Shown one piece after another: positions 44,840 to 57,505 of a stretch of DNA of 64,000 nucleotides. Source of the DNA: Gnetum montanum (Eukaryota > Streptophyta > Gnetopsida > Gnetales > Gnetaceae); the NCBI GenBank assembly GCA_015680685.1, contig MNCI01015802.1, positions 858,682 to 922,681 on the forward strand. The letters run 5' to 3'. The notes beneath the pieces are model-generated. The model ran no database searches and was not told where the DNA came from. It saw only the letters and a program-made list of their open reading frames with translations. The position numbers and the translations under genes were made by a program. Positions within the stretch are counted from its first letter, which is position 1; each line of letters begins with the position of its first letter.

Positions 44840-47430
44840 ATGTCTCCTTGTTTGTATGAAAGTGTTTCATTGCCTAGGTCTGATACAGGGAACAATTGGA
44901 GGCATAGTACACATGATAATCCACCAGTCTTTCAACAGTTTCGTGTGGTATATGTTCATCCCAATGAATATGTACTGAACTTTACCTCTATCCTCCACCA
45001 GGATGAACAACTGCATTGGTGAGATTTAGAAGTTAACATAGTATTAACTCCTAATCGCTCTATCCCAGGCATGCTTCTTTATGATCTCACACAAATTGGT
45101 ATGCAACACTTATAGGAAAAGTATGTTGTGCATGATCATGGCTCGAGAGAGTATTGATCCACGGAGGCACAATGTTAAAGGGATTTGCAATAGGAGAGAC
45201 GCCATGAATCCATGAAGGAAAAGTTATCATAGAATGTCCCACATGTCCTAAGTGAAAATGAGGGTGGTGAACCTGCCTTAGGCAGTCGTCCACATAATGA
45301 TGTTCCTCTTGTTGACTTTAGTCAAGGGGTTATGTATCAAAATCTTTACTCAACTATCCATAACCTAAATTTTGGTATTGTTAGACATAAAGGGTCTGAA
45401 AAAGGAACATGAACACATGACAAAGATGGACATTCCGATTGTAACTACGATAAGAGCCACGACCACTGAAGAGAAGGAAGAAAGCATCGACATTATGATG
45501 ATCCTCCTCCTTCTTCACCTTCATCATCTCCTTCACCCTCTCCTTCAGGATCTAAATGTAGTCATAAGGAAAAAGACCATGAGGATAAGGGTAAGTGAAA
45601 CGGAATTCATAGACAAAATAGTCGAGAAAGGGGACAAGGGCACTCTACAGAAATACACTGTGAAAGAAGGGAGAGTAGGGAACAACATAGCCATCATAGA
45701 TGCCATAAATAGGATGATTACAAAGAACCCCTACTCGCTACTCGAAGTATGCTAGACATAACTGAGGCCGTTAGAATCCCAACAAGGCACCAAAAAGATA
45801 GTAGGATCAAGAGATTAGACATGAACAACATTTAACGATTTGAAGGGGGATACAACGTTGATCCTCAAAATCATCTACAAGAATTTCATGATGCATGTGC
45901 CTTACAAAACATAGAAAGCGAATGGCAAAAACTTGATTTGTTCCCATAGACACTAGTCAAAGAGTCAGAGAGCTGGTACTAGTCCTTAGAACCAAAATCC
46001 ATTCATAGGTGGAGTACCATGTTAGAATTGTTCAATGATAAGTACCAAACGTACTCCCGAGTGTCCAACTTGCAAAAGGAAATCCAAGGATGGAAACAAG
46101 GAGGCCATGAACCCTTGGATGCTGCCATGGGCTACTATTATGCACTGTTACATCATTGTCCTGGCCATGGTTATTTGCAGAGGAATCAACTACGCCATCT
46201 CGTAGATGGGCTTAGGCATGAAACACGAAGAACCCTTGGGACGTATGCCCAAGGGAGGCTATCTGAGCTTAGGACCCATCAAGTTCAAAGATTATTGGAG
46301 CAAGTTGCTAAAGAAGAAGGTGAGCTAAGGAAAAGCGAGAATGCAAAGAAATATAACACAGATCTTTCCCTTTGAAAGAGGGGAGTAAGATTTTATGAGG
46401 ATGAAGAAGAGTCACCACTCAAAGAGATGGTGAATAGGAAAACCTCACCTATCCAAAAATTAGCATTAGAAGTATCAGTAAAGGTAGAACAAATGTGGGA
46501 TTCCCTAGAGGATAGATTTCAAACTATTTTTAAAATAGTAGAGGAGTCTAGAGAGCAAGGTAGTGATCATGGAAAAAGAAAAAAGAGAGAAACTGAACAT
46601 GCACATAACAAGGGTAAGGGCAAAGTTTCCATCATTGAGGAGGTTTTGAATTCAAATACCAACAATGATAGTGGATGTAAGACATGCCAATATGACCATC
46701 CTAAGGGATGTTGCCCTATAATCTCACATATGCAGGAGTCTAGGGTGTATGCACTCAACCCATGATTAAACAAAAGGCAAACACCCTAAAGGTTACCTTA
46801 TCCTCAAGGTAACTCAATATAGTTCCACCAATCCTTAACATATTATCCAAGTGGAACTTCACCATAATTGATTGAGCAGTATCAACAATGGTAGTACCCA
46901 CAATTATGGGGAATGCCACCACCAAGGCAACAGTATCCTTATCGACAACCTGACCCATATGGATATTACATGCAGTAGCCAATCTCTCCACGTGACTCTA
47001 CTGGTCACATTACTCCTCAACCTTACTACAAAGCTCGTGAGTATTATAGGACTCCTTCTCCTAGGGGCGATGTTCCACAAACATACCATCCTTCTCATCT
47101 GGCTACACCTCTTCCACCCTTAACTCCATTACCACCTACTCCAGCTATGCAAGGTGAACTCCCTACCCATCCATAGCAATGTAACGCCACAAGGGCTGTT
47201 AACCCTCAACCTACTATTAGTTCTGACAAGCGCATGAAGAAAAGACCTTTCTTTAGAACCAACAATCCAACTAAGCCCTTGCAACCACAAGCGGCTAATT
47301 CTTCGACTGCCTCACTATCACTTGAAACTTCGAAGCTCCCTTCAACCCAAAAACCACACTCAACACATACGGTCATGTTAACTCTATCGTCACTGATTGG
47401 ATAAAAGTTGGTCATCTTCCTAAGAAATTC
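44840..47430 (+). pseudogene. Element D gag
   Basis: N-terminal part with EYVLNFTSILHQDEQLHW (about 44967), a charged stretch, then PPPSSPSSSPSPSPSGSKCS (about 45500-45560) in another frame. The capsid domain follows around 45815-46375: GGYNVDPQNHLQEFHDACAL, MLELFNDKYQTYSRVSNL, YYALLHHCPGHGYLQRNQ, RTLGTYAQGRL. A knuckle CKTCQYDHPKGCC (about 46678-46716) has CX2CX3HX4C spacing. Pro/Tyr/His-rich tail to about 47340. Stops near 45836, 45950 and elsewhere. Confidence 0.85.
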
Positions 47431-47448
47431 TTTGATATTGGGAGTCCT

Positions 47449-47967
47449 TTGATATATCTACAAATTGCTAGAAATAAGTTGTGCAAAGCTCTTTTGGATT
47501 CAGGTTCTGGTGTCAACTTGATTTCTCAAGAAATGTACAAGGCTTGGAACCTACCTCCACTAAAAAAGAGTAACATTTGTTTAGAGTTGGCCAACCAGTC
47601 CATCACTGTCCCATTGGGACTAGTGAAGGACATTGTCACCACTGTTTATGGGTGGTCGTATCCAGCTGACTTCCTAGTGATTCAAGTGAACAACATTAAG
47701 GGGGCCTTCCCAATCATAGTGGGAAGAGCATGGCTAAGAATAATTGATGCGTGCCTAGGAATTCATGATCTTTCCCTAGAAATATCAAAAGAAAATACAT
47801 TTGGAAAGATCGAGAAGAAGAAAGTTCCATGCATCGCATATAGTGACACAGGGTGTAATTGCATGCAGAAGTCATGGTTTGTACAACGTTTAACATTGCC
47901 TACATGCAATCAGTGTGCACAAGTGATTGATATACAAAGATGCCTCTATGCAGTAGCCACAACATAG
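47449..47967 (+). pseudogene. Element D aspartic protease
   Basis: Open frame of 172 residues with the retropepsin active-site motif ALLDSGSGVNLIS at about residues 14-26 and the later IVGRAWL at about 90-96. It would cleave the gag-pol polyprotein. Opens into the linker aligned with the first 240 bp of this window. The start ATG is arbitrary, since protease is normally part of gag-pol. Confidence 0.85.
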
Positions 47968-47999
47968 GAAGGCACCCAATGGTTGACAACTGATCAAGA

Positions 48000-49240
48000 G
48001 AGTAGTTTAACTATATGCATGGAACCAACTGAGGGTTTGACTTGCACTTACATTGATAGCATAGACACATTACAGCAAGTCCATTTCCAACTTCCAAGTC
48101 TTGACCTTGAAAATATCAATTGGGGGAAGTTGGAAATCCTTGATAAGTTTAAGTAAGAGCCCCTTGAGCTAAAACCATTGCCCACCGGTATGGAATACAC
48201 GTTTCTTAAAAATGGAAAACCGTTAATTATTAACATGAAGCTTGCTCCTCAACAAAAAGAAAGACTGTTGAAAGTGATAAATAAATGGTCAAAAGCCTTC
48301 GCTTGGTCATATCCCAAATTAACTAGAATAGATGCTAGGATATGCCAACATATAATTTACACCGATCCCTCCATGAAGCCTCAAACACAACCGTAGAGGT
48401 GATTGAACCCAAAGCTGAAGCAAGTAGTTAAGGAAGAAATTGAATAGCTTCTAAAAGCTGGGTTCATCTACCCCATTGTTGATAGCGAATGGGTTAGTCC
48501 CTTAGTGATAGTGCCCAAAAAGGGGGGCAAATGGAGGGTGTGCATAGATTTCAGGCTACTAAACATGGGAACATTCAAGGACCACTTTCTATTGCCATTC
48601 ATTGACCAAGTCTTAGACACCATTGCAAGGCATCACTACTATAATTTTTTGGATGGGTACAGTGGGTACAACCAAATACAAATAGCCCTAGAAGACCAAG
48701 CTAAGACTACATTCACTAGTCCTTGGGGAACATTTGCATACAAATAGATGTCGTTTGGCTTGTGCAATGTCCCTGCAATGTTTCAAAGATTAGTTCTAAT
48801 CATATTCCAACAGTAGATAGGAAATGATGTGGAGGTCTTCATGGATGACTTCTCCACCTATGGAGCAAACTTTGATCAAGCCTTGGACTGGTTAGAGCAA
48901 GTATTAAAATGATGTGTAGAAACCAATTTAAGGCTCAATTGGTAGAAAAGCCATTTGATGGTCCAAGAAGGCATCGTACTAGGGCATAAAATTTCATGAA
49001 TAGGGATAGAGGTAGACCCCAAAAAGATCAAAGTTATCCAAGGAATTACCTGTCAACCAGAAACTGTAAAAGATATCCGACCATTCCTTAGACATATTGG
49101 CTACTATAGAAGGTTTATTGAGAACTTTTCAAAGGTTGAAAAACCATTGGTTGAACTAATGAAAAATGTTGTACCTTTCGAATGGACTAGGGACTGCGAA
49201 CTAGCTTTCCAAACTTTAAAATAGAAGCTAGTAGAAACAC
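48000..49240 (+). pseudogene. Element D reverse transcriptase
   Basis: EYTFLKNGKPLIINMKLAPQ, then FIYPIVDSEWVSPLVIVPKK, GGKWRVCIDFRLLNMGTF, SGYNQIQIALEDQAKTTFTS, the catalytic FMDD box in EVFMDDFSTYG (about 48832-48864) and VQEGIVLGHKIS. TGA after VLK at 48910 is at the same codon as in all three repeat units of element A; further stops at 48154, 48394, 48745 and 48943. Confidence 0.88.
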
Positions 49241-49740
49241 CTATCCTACAAGCTCCTAATTGATCTAGGCCATTCCACATAATGACTAACGCATCCAACT
49301 ATGCTTTAGAAGCCTTACTTACACAGTTAGATGATCAAAAACATCCTTATTACATCCACTATGCAAGTAGAAGTATCACTGGTGCACAACTTAACTACAC
49401 TACAACAGAGAAAGAATTAATGGATGTAGTGTTCGCACTAAAAAAATTTAGGCACTATGTCTTGGGCTATAAGGTATCCGTACACACAGATCATAGTGCA
49501 ATAAGGTTCCTAATGAATAAACCAACGATAAGCCCTCGCATCATACGATGGCTTGTAATCTTACAAGAGTTCGATCTTATGATGATCGATTATAAAGGCA
49601 CCGAGAACGTAGTTGTTGATCATTTATTTCGGTTGCAATGGGACAACAAAGAGGATGAGTATCCAATTTCTGATTATTTCTCAGATGAACTCCTCTTTGT
49701 AGGTGTAATGAATAATCAATTAACCATGAAGACAAACTAG
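49241..49740 (+). pseudogene. Element D RNase H
   Basis: Open frame 49282-49740: TNASNYALEALLTQ, QLNYTTTEKELMDVVFAL, VLGYKVSVHTDHSAIRFL, ENVVVDHLFRLQWDN. The first catalytic aspartate (DAS in element A) is asparagine here, so the enzyme would be inactive even without the stops nearby. Confidence 0.85.
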
Positions 49741-51020
49741 TATAGTAGCATTCTCACCTATCTCCTTACACAACAAACACCACAAGGGTTTGATGCTAAA
49801 AAGAAACAACAGTTTCTTCTCTATCCAAGTATTTTATGGAAATCAATGGACAGCTTTACAAAGTATGTTTTGATGGCTTGGTCCAATGGTGTGTTCCCGA
49901 TGTAGATCCACTACGAGTTCTCCAAGATGCTCATGAGAGTCCTTGTGGGGGTCATTACACTGGGAAATGAACAACCATTAAGATCTTGCTTGCAAGATAT
50001 TATTGGCCTACATTGTTCCAGGATGTCCATCATTTCATCCAATCTTGTGAGCACTACCAACATGATGGGGGGATGATTGCTAGAATGGAGGGTTGACAAC
50101 AATGGATTCAACCTTTAGAACCCTTTGACATTTGGGGAATTGATTTTATGGGGCTGATTATACCAATGTCCAATGAAAAAGGTTATATTATCATTGTCGT
50201 TGATTACCTTACAAAATGGGCAGAAGTAGCTACTGTTAAGGATTGTACATCATCTACAGCTGCATAATTTATTCAACAACAAATCGTAACTAGGTTTGGT
50301 GTGCCTCGTGCACTTATTTCAGACAATGGTACACACTTCACAAGTGTAACTTTTGAAAAATTAATGCAACGCTTAGGGGTTGAGCACAAACTAACTACAC
50401 CATATCACCCCCAAGCAAACGGTCAAGCTGAAGTCACCAACAGGGAGATTACGAAAATATTGACAAGAACCATTAGCAAGTTTAGGCGAGACTGGAGCAC
50501 TAAACTAAACGATGCTCTTTAGGCGTACTACTCCACATGGAAACTCCCTATAGGCTACTCTCCCTATGAGTTAGTGTATGGTAAATTACCAACGCTTCCC
50601 ATTCAAACTGAGCTCCGTACACTATCCATGACATGTGACCTCAACCTTGACCTCGATCTAGCACAAAAATAATAGTTGATGATCCTTAACCTGCTAGATG
50701 AGAACTGATTGACCACCCTATCATCTAATGAATTGCACAAGGCCTTCAATAAACAATATCATGACCTAAGAATTAGGAAAGTTAAATATCAACCGGAAGA
50801 TAAGGTTCTCTACTAGAATCCCACACATGTGCCACAACGTGCCAAATTTCAAATGCTGTCGAAAGGACCTTATGTCATTCATGCAACTTTTCCTTCAGGG
50901 GCCATGATGATATACAAACTTGAGAACTCAGATAAGAAACTATTGGTCAAAATCCAACAAACCAAACCTTTCCATGAGCTTAAAATAGCCAGTACTCATA
51001 CTACCTTTGTTGGTGGATAA
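49741..51020 (+). pseudogene. Element D integrase and pol C-terminus
   Basis: HEGPCGGHY-equivalent reads HESPCGGHYT; core D in [11 protein letters not shown] (about 50200), D in LISDNGTHFTS (about 50315), E in HPQANGQAEVTNREI (about 50412-50445). Open frame 50301-50522 ends at TAG for tryptophan in ALWAYYSTW. The tail QMLSKGPYVIHATFPSGAMM and LLVKIQQTKPFHEL ends near 51020. Confidence 0.87.
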
Positions 51021-52998
51021 CCTTGCTCGCTATTTCAGATCTCCTTCTTCCAACTCAGTCGTGGCGGAGATGGCCACCTATGCCAACCATTCTAAGCCCT
51101 TAGCCCTTTTTGTATTTTTTTGTTTTACACATTTTTTCAATCTTTCTTATTTTTGTTTTTGTTTTACACCATCGTTCACATTTTTACTATTTCTTTGTTT
51201 GGTTGATTTACTTTCATTCATCATACAATAAGTTCTCTTGATGGTGGATTGAATTATATATTATTGATTGCTAATGTTTGGTTTTTACCTTTGAATTATG
51301 ATGTTGATATTATGATATGGTTCTTTTGATAAAACAGGCAATGAGTCCACGTCGTCCATTCATCTATTCAACTCTGTGGTCTCCCTTAGCTTGGAATTGT
51401 ATAGTCCCTTTTTTCTAATCAATTTCTTAATAAATTGGTGGCTTGGTATTTTTCAAACTAAAGGAAGGACTTAATGGTTGAAAAGGATGTGACTTCAAGG
51501 GGATTCGATGCATTTGTGTTGGCCATTCTCTTGGGTCCTTGGATGCTTTTTCTTGGGTTTTTTGCCATTATGCCATCGATCAAATATCAGGAAGCTAAGT
51601 GAATAAAAATAAGTCTTTGCATGGTGTGGTTCTCAAGCAAAAAATAAAAAATAAAAATAAAAGAAAAGAAAAGTGGGAATTCAAAGCACACCCCTTAGAC
51701 ATAATAAAGAAATATGGGCTACAAGCATTGGTTATGGCACTGGAAAGACATGTTACCCATGCCTGAAGGTTCCCTCTAACTAAGGCTCTTTCTCGCTTCT
51801 TGCTTCTCCATATCGCTCTCCTTGGAATGGTGGTGACTCTTTGTGAAGGCATTCTTGTTGCTTTAAGAGGATGGATTGGCCAAGTGTATTGATGCGAGGT
51901 CACTGAGTGAGGTTGGTTTGAGTCTAGATTTGGAATGAATTCTACTTAGTCACATTAACCATGACATACACAAGGGACTTTACACAACTTTGCTCTTGGG
52001 ATTCCATTCCATTTCTACTCTCCATCTTTCTTTCTATTTTCCACCTCATTGCCAGTTTTATGATTAGTCCATATCTTGGTTGATGCATTTTTTTTCTTTG
52101 GTAAATTCTTGTGGATATGTTTTTTAACTTTTCCTTCCAAATGACATTCCTAAAGCCTACAGACTCTTTGGTTTGTGGGTTTGTCAGGGCATAAAGAGAA
52201 TAAGTTTGCTTTGGGGAGGATCCATTGGCATTCCTTTTTGGTACAATTGTTAAGTTCTTTTCCTTAAACATTCTCTGCAATCAACCATTTCTCATTTCAT
52301 CCCCATCTTTGACATCCACTTTATTGGCGTTGCCATTGTTATTTTTTCCATCTTTCTTGTTCCTTATATTTTTCCATCTTATTGCTACTAGAGGTTTGCT
52401 CTTAGTTGTGGGGGCCCTCGCACAAATTTTTCAATTTCTCCATTCTACTACTTGCCTAACCCCTACACTGTGGGTAGTTATCAGTAATAAACCTCTAACC
52501 CAATTTCTGCTATAATCACAACCCAGCCAATGCACTTTATATCAAGGCAAGGTGTTAATTGCATTGTAGCTTACTTATCCTTGCTCATTTGTGACTATGT
52601 TGTGTGTGTAGATGGCGAGTACACGAACTATGAACTAGAATAGGAGGAAGCACTTGAGATGGACTGGAGCTGAAACGTTTACACCAGGAACAAGTCTGGT
52701 CACATGGCTATGGATAAACAACGGAAGGCACAATCTCGACATTAGCAGCAACATGCCTTATTTTCTTTTCTGCCTCTTTCTCTTCAAGTTGTCAAGTGAA
52801 GGTCTGGATGTCATCCATATACAGTGTTCACCACAAAGGGTGTGAACACCAATGTTGTAATATGTTTGTCGATTCGTTCACCGGGCACTGAGTCTATTAT
52901 TCCCTGTCACTATCAATTCTCATTCAGTCAATAATCCCATACCTTCTCAATATTTTATAAGGAACTCAAGGATGAATTTTCATTTAGCCGTGGGGGTA
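51021..52998 (+). other. Element D 3' non-coding region, splice acceptor and G-tract
   Basis: CTCAGTCGTGGCGGAGATGG at 51054-51073, a purine tract near 51637-51676, conserved block TGCTTTGGGGAGGATCC at 52207-52223, TTAGTTGTGGGGGCCC at about 52402-52417, then GTGTGTGTAG ending 52611 with ATG at 52612 opening only eight codons (MASTRTMN). Tract GTGGGGGTA ends at 52998. Confidence 0.65.
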
Positions 52999-53468
52999 TG
53001 ATGAGCTGCAATATCGTGTCCACGATATCACGTACGCGATCTCGTGACCTTCCATGCAATATCATGTACACAATATTGTGGCCTGCATTGTTGCTTATAA
53101 ATAAGAGGCAGACACACTTGGTTTGCATAGTTAGTCTTAATCCCTTACCCAAACTCTTGCCTTTTCTCCCTCTCAGAGTTAGAATTATTTCTGCGTGCCC
53201 GCAGTAGAAGTCATAAAGTGAACAGATCTTTATTCAAGCATTGTGTATATGAGCACATCTTGTGTACGACAATAAAGACGAACTTTGTGATAAACCTTGC
53301 AACATTTAGAATAGATTAATTAATGTCAATTACTGTTACTTAATGCTTTTCTTAGTTAATTAATGATTCTCTCTCACCCTACAACTCTCCTAAGTAAGCA
53401 CACATAGTACGATCATTCGAGCATGCGTGTAACACTTGGTAACCCAGTAACGATTAGCATTTGGTAAT
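52999..53468 (+). repeat. Element D 3' LTR, truncated (470 bp kept)
   Basis: TGATGA at 52999. Hexamers AATATC 53010, GATATC 53024, GATCTC 53038 (14-bp steps), then AATATC 53058 and AATATT 53072 (14 bp). TATAAATA at 53096-53103. Matches the 5' LTR up to TTGGTAAT at 53461-53468, then switches to LINE sequence. Confidence 0.9.
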
Positions 53469-53940
53469 TCAAAGAGAATTCAGTTGGAAAAGGTAATATT
53501 ATTGAGAAAGCCTAGTTCACGACAGTGAAGTTGAACATTACTAGCAATAGAGCATTTCATACCGTAGTCAAATTCATTATAGTTTGTGTTTTGATACCAA
53601 GCATCTAGACGACATTTCCAAATAAAGAAGATAATCTCAAATAGGAGGATTTTCCAGGCTTTTTGAAGGTGACGCTTAACACAATCATCTTGAAGGATAC
53701 ATTGAGGAAAACGAATAGAATGATTAGGAAGGAAGACTTGGAGAGATTGACACCATTTCCAAATGTATTGAGAGAATGAACAATCCCAAAAGACGTGTTG
53801 AAAAGAATCATCCGCTTTACAAATGGGGCATTTAGGATGATCAATTCCTAACAAATGAAGCCTATGGACTTCTGGACATAGGTCATCATGATTTGGTAAA
53901 CAAATACCTTCTTTCTAGGAACCCAATACAATGAAACCTG
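53469..53940 (-). mobile_element. LINE fragment: C-terminal zinc-binding (zf-RVT) domain
   Basis: Minus-strand frame reads GICLPNHDDLCPEVHRLHLL then, in the open frame 53854-53480 (124 residues), CPICKADDSFQHVFWDCSFS and WKWCQSL, the C-x2-C...H...C pattern of the zf-RVT domain found at the end of plant non-LTR reverse transcriptases. The RT itself is missing. Lies 33 bp beyond the stop codon of the receptor kinase, on the same strand, so could be part of its 3' UTR. Confidence 0.75.
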
Positions 53941-53973
53941 AAAATTTAGTCAGGTCTTTGCTGTTCAAATCAG

Positions 53974-56900
53974 TCAAACTGTAGAGAGGGTAAGAAATTC
54001 AACCTCTCTGTTAAATGGATTATCTGGGTAAAAACTAATGTGAGCAGGTTCAGAGCACAGCATGCTTAAACGTTCATCATCCATAGTTCCCATCATGGAT
54101 TGCAATGATGTCATCCATGATGTCGGAGACAACAGCTGAGCCAGAAAGCTCTCAATATTGATCATGTTGGGTCTTGTATTGGGATCTGCAGATGTGCACC
54201 ACAGTCCTAAAATAGCCAAACCCTCCATGGCTCTCTCTTCATGTTCATCCTCTGCAATAGCAGCAGCTTCATGTTCATCTTTTCTATACACTATCTCAGT
54301 CAGCCTCTGCCTCCGTCCCTCTTTGCTCCCTTGAATGGTTTTTGAAACCCATTTTCTGAGAGTGTTATTACCACAGAACATGGGATGAGTAGGACTCATG
54401 CGAGTCAGCACTTCTAGAACCACAACTCCAAAACTGTACACGTCTCCTTTGGTTGACAAACTGCCTGCAATCCCATACTCTGTTGGCAAAACCCACAATT
54501 AAGATGAGTCGGTGATCATCATGGATTTCTTATTGTTTGAAACCAGAAATTACAGTAGAGAGAATAAGGTGAGTGAAACTTTACCAGGAGCCACATAACC
54601 TACGGTGCCAGGCAAATACATGGTTGTATATGCATGATAAACGCAAGGAAGGGGGCATGGACCCAAGAGCTGAGCCAGTCCAAAATCAGTGAGACGAGGA
54701 ACCATTTCTGAATCCAGAAGCACATTCTTGGGTTTGATATCACAATGTACCACCGGAGGTGAACAGTCATGGTGCAGATAACAGAGCCCAGATGCCAATC
54801 CATGAAGAATCTGCACTCGTCTCTGCATACTTAGTTTGACAAGACGCCCAACATCATCATCATGTGCGTGCAGAAGGCTATCAAGATTGCCATTTGGCAT
54901 GAGTTCCATTATCAGTGCCTTGAAATCCTGCCCATCTGATACAGCTCCCAGGAAACTCACCAAATTCCTGTGACGAGCCAGGCGCAGAGCCTTGCATTCC
55001 GTTGCAAAGCTTTTCTCTGCAATTTCTCCCAAATCTTGGTTGAATACCTTCACTGCTATTTGCGTTCCCGACAGTATGTAGCCCCTGTACACTCGGGAAT
55101 AGTTTCCTTTCCCGATCAAGTTGTCGTCGCTGAAATTTGCTGTGATCCTGCTCAGATCCTCCCTTGACAGCCCTATAAATTGCTCCCTCACCACGCATTC
55201 TGCCTCTGCCTGCTCGAACGCTGTAAATTTCTTATTCCTTCGCCATTGCAACACGGCAAATGCTGTGAGAACGACTGTTAAAATGCTGCAAACCAGAATT
55301 GCACCATGTTCGATGACAGAGACTACCTTTTCGGTGTTTGTATGCTGATTCATTTCAACCTTTTTTGGGCAAACAGCTTCCACAGAGTTTGGGGTTTTTC
55401 AGAAACGATTCTTTGGTAAGTCGTTTGAAGGAGCCTTGACATTCAACTGCACCTTCAAAATTGTTGCTAGAGAAGTTGAGGAACTCAAGGTAACTGAGTT
55501 CATAAATTGAATTTGGCAATGAACCTGTGAAGTTGTTTACCGAGAGATCAATAACCTCCAGTACAACGAGCCCGGATAACTTGGCCAGGGAACCAGTGAA
55601 AGAGTTGAAAGACAGGTTCATGATTTTGATGCTGAGCCACCGTGTCATCTGTTCTGTGATATTGCCGGAGAGTTTGTTGTTTGACAGATCAATGCACTCT
55701 GCCAATTCCATTCTTCCTATTGCAGCAGGCACTTGCCCATTGAGAGCATTGTTAGACAAATTGAAACAATCGTGAATGTTCTGAAGATTTGCAACTTGTT
55801 CCGGAATTTGACCGGACAATCTATTACCTGATAAATCAAGAGTTTCGAGAAGCAGACATTCCCCAATCTCTGGGGGAATCTGGGAGGAAAAGTTATTTCT
55901 GCTCAATGACAAGCCACGCAAATTTTGCAAGGCAGAAATGAAGGTTGGAATGGGGCCAGACAAGTTATTAGCATCAAGATACAGATACGTCAGGCTTTGA
56001 TTCATCCTAACAAACTCGCTGGGAATAGAACCATAAAACCTATTGTCAGATAGATTCAGCTCTTGCAGAGCTGTCATTTTGGCCAGGGAGGCTGGAATTT
56101 CTCCTCCAAGTTTGTTACTGGATAAATCCAAGATCACTAACGACGACAAGTTCCATGTAGCATCTGCTATGTTGCCATTGACGAAATTCTCAGACAGTGT
56201 CAAAAATTGAAGACTCCTCCCAAGCTTTCCTAGTTCCGAGGGCAGAGCTCCTGTGAGATTATTGTGGTCTAGGTGCAACCTATACAGGTTGGAGCAATTT
56301 GACAGTGCTTTGAGCTCAGAAATTTCCCCATTGGAACCCATCAATCCAATTTCAAATTCATTGTAACTGAGGTCCAGTGATTCCAGCATAGAAAATCTGC
56401 TAAAGTACAACGGAATGTGACCTTGAATGAAATTATGAGCCAGTGCCAAGCGGGTCATACCTGTGATATTAGCGAAAGAAGGTGGAATGATTCCTGTAAG
56501 CCTGTTTCCAGACAAGGACAAAATCTTCAGCTTTGTAAGTCTGCGCCCAATTTGCAGCGGAATGCGTCCTCCAATCTTATTCTCTGACAATTGCAACGAT
56601 TCCAATCTGGTGCAGTTGAGAATCCCTTGGACGATTTCTCCAGAAATCATGTTATACGTGACATCAAGACTGCGGAGGCTTGCAAGGGAACCAATGCAAT
56701 CAGGCAGGGTCCCGGTGAACTTGTTCTGAGACAGATCCACAGAAGCCAATCGAGTCCAGTTGCAAAGAAAGGAGGGAATGATGCCAGTGTGCCCGTTTGC
56801 ATAAACTGAAAGATCTTGCAGACTCTCTAAATTTGCCAGAACAGGAAGCTTTCCACCAAGCATACGGTTTCTGGAGAGGCGCAGATAAACGAGTTTAGAA

Positions 56901-57505
56901 AGCCGGCCAATAGAAGTAGGAATGCCGCCGGTCAGTTTGTTTTGAGAAAGATCAAGACCCACAAGCGTTGAAATGTTGCCAATTTCATGGGGGATGGAAC
57001 CGCTGATGGTGTTTTGCTGCAGAACCAAATGCTTCAGAGCTGCGAAGCGCCCAAACGAGGGAGGAATGGATCCGGCAAAGGTATTTGAGCTGAGATTCAG
57101 AACTTGCAGCGAAGAAAGATCGGCTATCTCAGGAGCAAGGCTGCCCACAAGTTTTTTGCCGGGCAAAATGATCCGTTCCACTTGTCCATGATGGAGTTGA
57201 GAACAGAAAACGCCTGTCCAGTTGCAGGGATCTGCAGATTGTTGAGACCAATTTGCTGTTACATGATAAGGATCCTCCGTTATCCCGCTTTTGAACGCTA
57301 ACAAAGCCTGCATGTCTTGCTGCTGCTGCGGCAGGCTCACACACGGAGTGGTACTGAAACATGAACAAACAAGAATCATGGTAACGACTGTCGTTACTGT
57401 TATTTTGGGTGTGTTGTGTGTTGTTTCAGGAGCAGAGCTGCGTTGCACAGACATTTTGGCATCATCATCATCATCATGGTTAGGGTTCATCATGTTGGCT
57501 CTCAC
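53974..57505 (-). pseudogene. LRR receptor-like kinase, non-RD type (LRR-XII-like), with a one-base frameshift
   Basis: Plasma-membrane receptor kinase; relatives FLS2, EFR and XA21 sense microbes, though the ligand here is unknown. First frame (57505-55355, 716 codons): 35-residue leader, hydrophobic signal segment (about 35-55), cap LLAFKSGITEDPYHVTANWS and CNWTGVFC, then about 20 LRRs (LxxLxLSxNxLxGxIP) to NPKLCGS. A one-base shift at about 55360-55385 moves to the frame running on as CPKKVEMNQ, a transmembrane segment (ILVCSILTVVLTAFAVLQW) and kinase: GKGNYSRVYRG, AVKVF lysine, VVHCDIKPKNVLLD (Cys before the catalytic Asp, hence non-RD), DFGLAQ, GTVGYVAPE. A 105-bp intron (54584-54480, GT-AG, phase 1) splits the APE Glu codon. 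Exon 2 ends at 53974. Otherwise uninterrupted, so either a recent pseudogene or a sequence error. An alternative start is Met18 (57454). Confidence 0.9.
54480..54584 (-). other. Receptor kinase intron
   Basis: Minus-strand CCTG-GTAAAG donor and GCCAACAG-AGTATG acceptor. Splicing joins G to AG, restoring the GAG codon of the APE motif and the downstream frame YGIAGSLSTKGDVYSFG. Reading through gives a stop after 13 codons. The position, inside the kinase activation segment, is common in LRR-XII genes. Confidence 0.9.

Larger units (their letters stand above)
43894..53468 (+). mobile_element. Element D: pol-type Athila-like element, 3' LTR truncated
   Basis: The most complete pol-bearing copy: 5' LTR 43894-44701, primer-binding site 44703-44720, gag, protease, RT, RNase H, integrase, non-coding 3' region with splice acceptor, G-tract and 3' LTR from 52999, cut at 53468. 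One copy only of the segment triplicated in A. Numerous stops. No accessory ORF beyond an 8-codon stub. Confidence 0.92.

Noticed and set aside
51595-52280. Minus-strand ORFs of 102 and 112 codons in element D's 3' region
   Set aside because: The homologous regions of A and Z do not keep these frames, so they are chance openings.
54550-57505. LRR part and kinase part as two separate genes
   Set aside because: They overlap by 29 bp, share the family's domain order and meet at the usual juxtamembrane Cys-rich site; a one-base frameshift explains the split.
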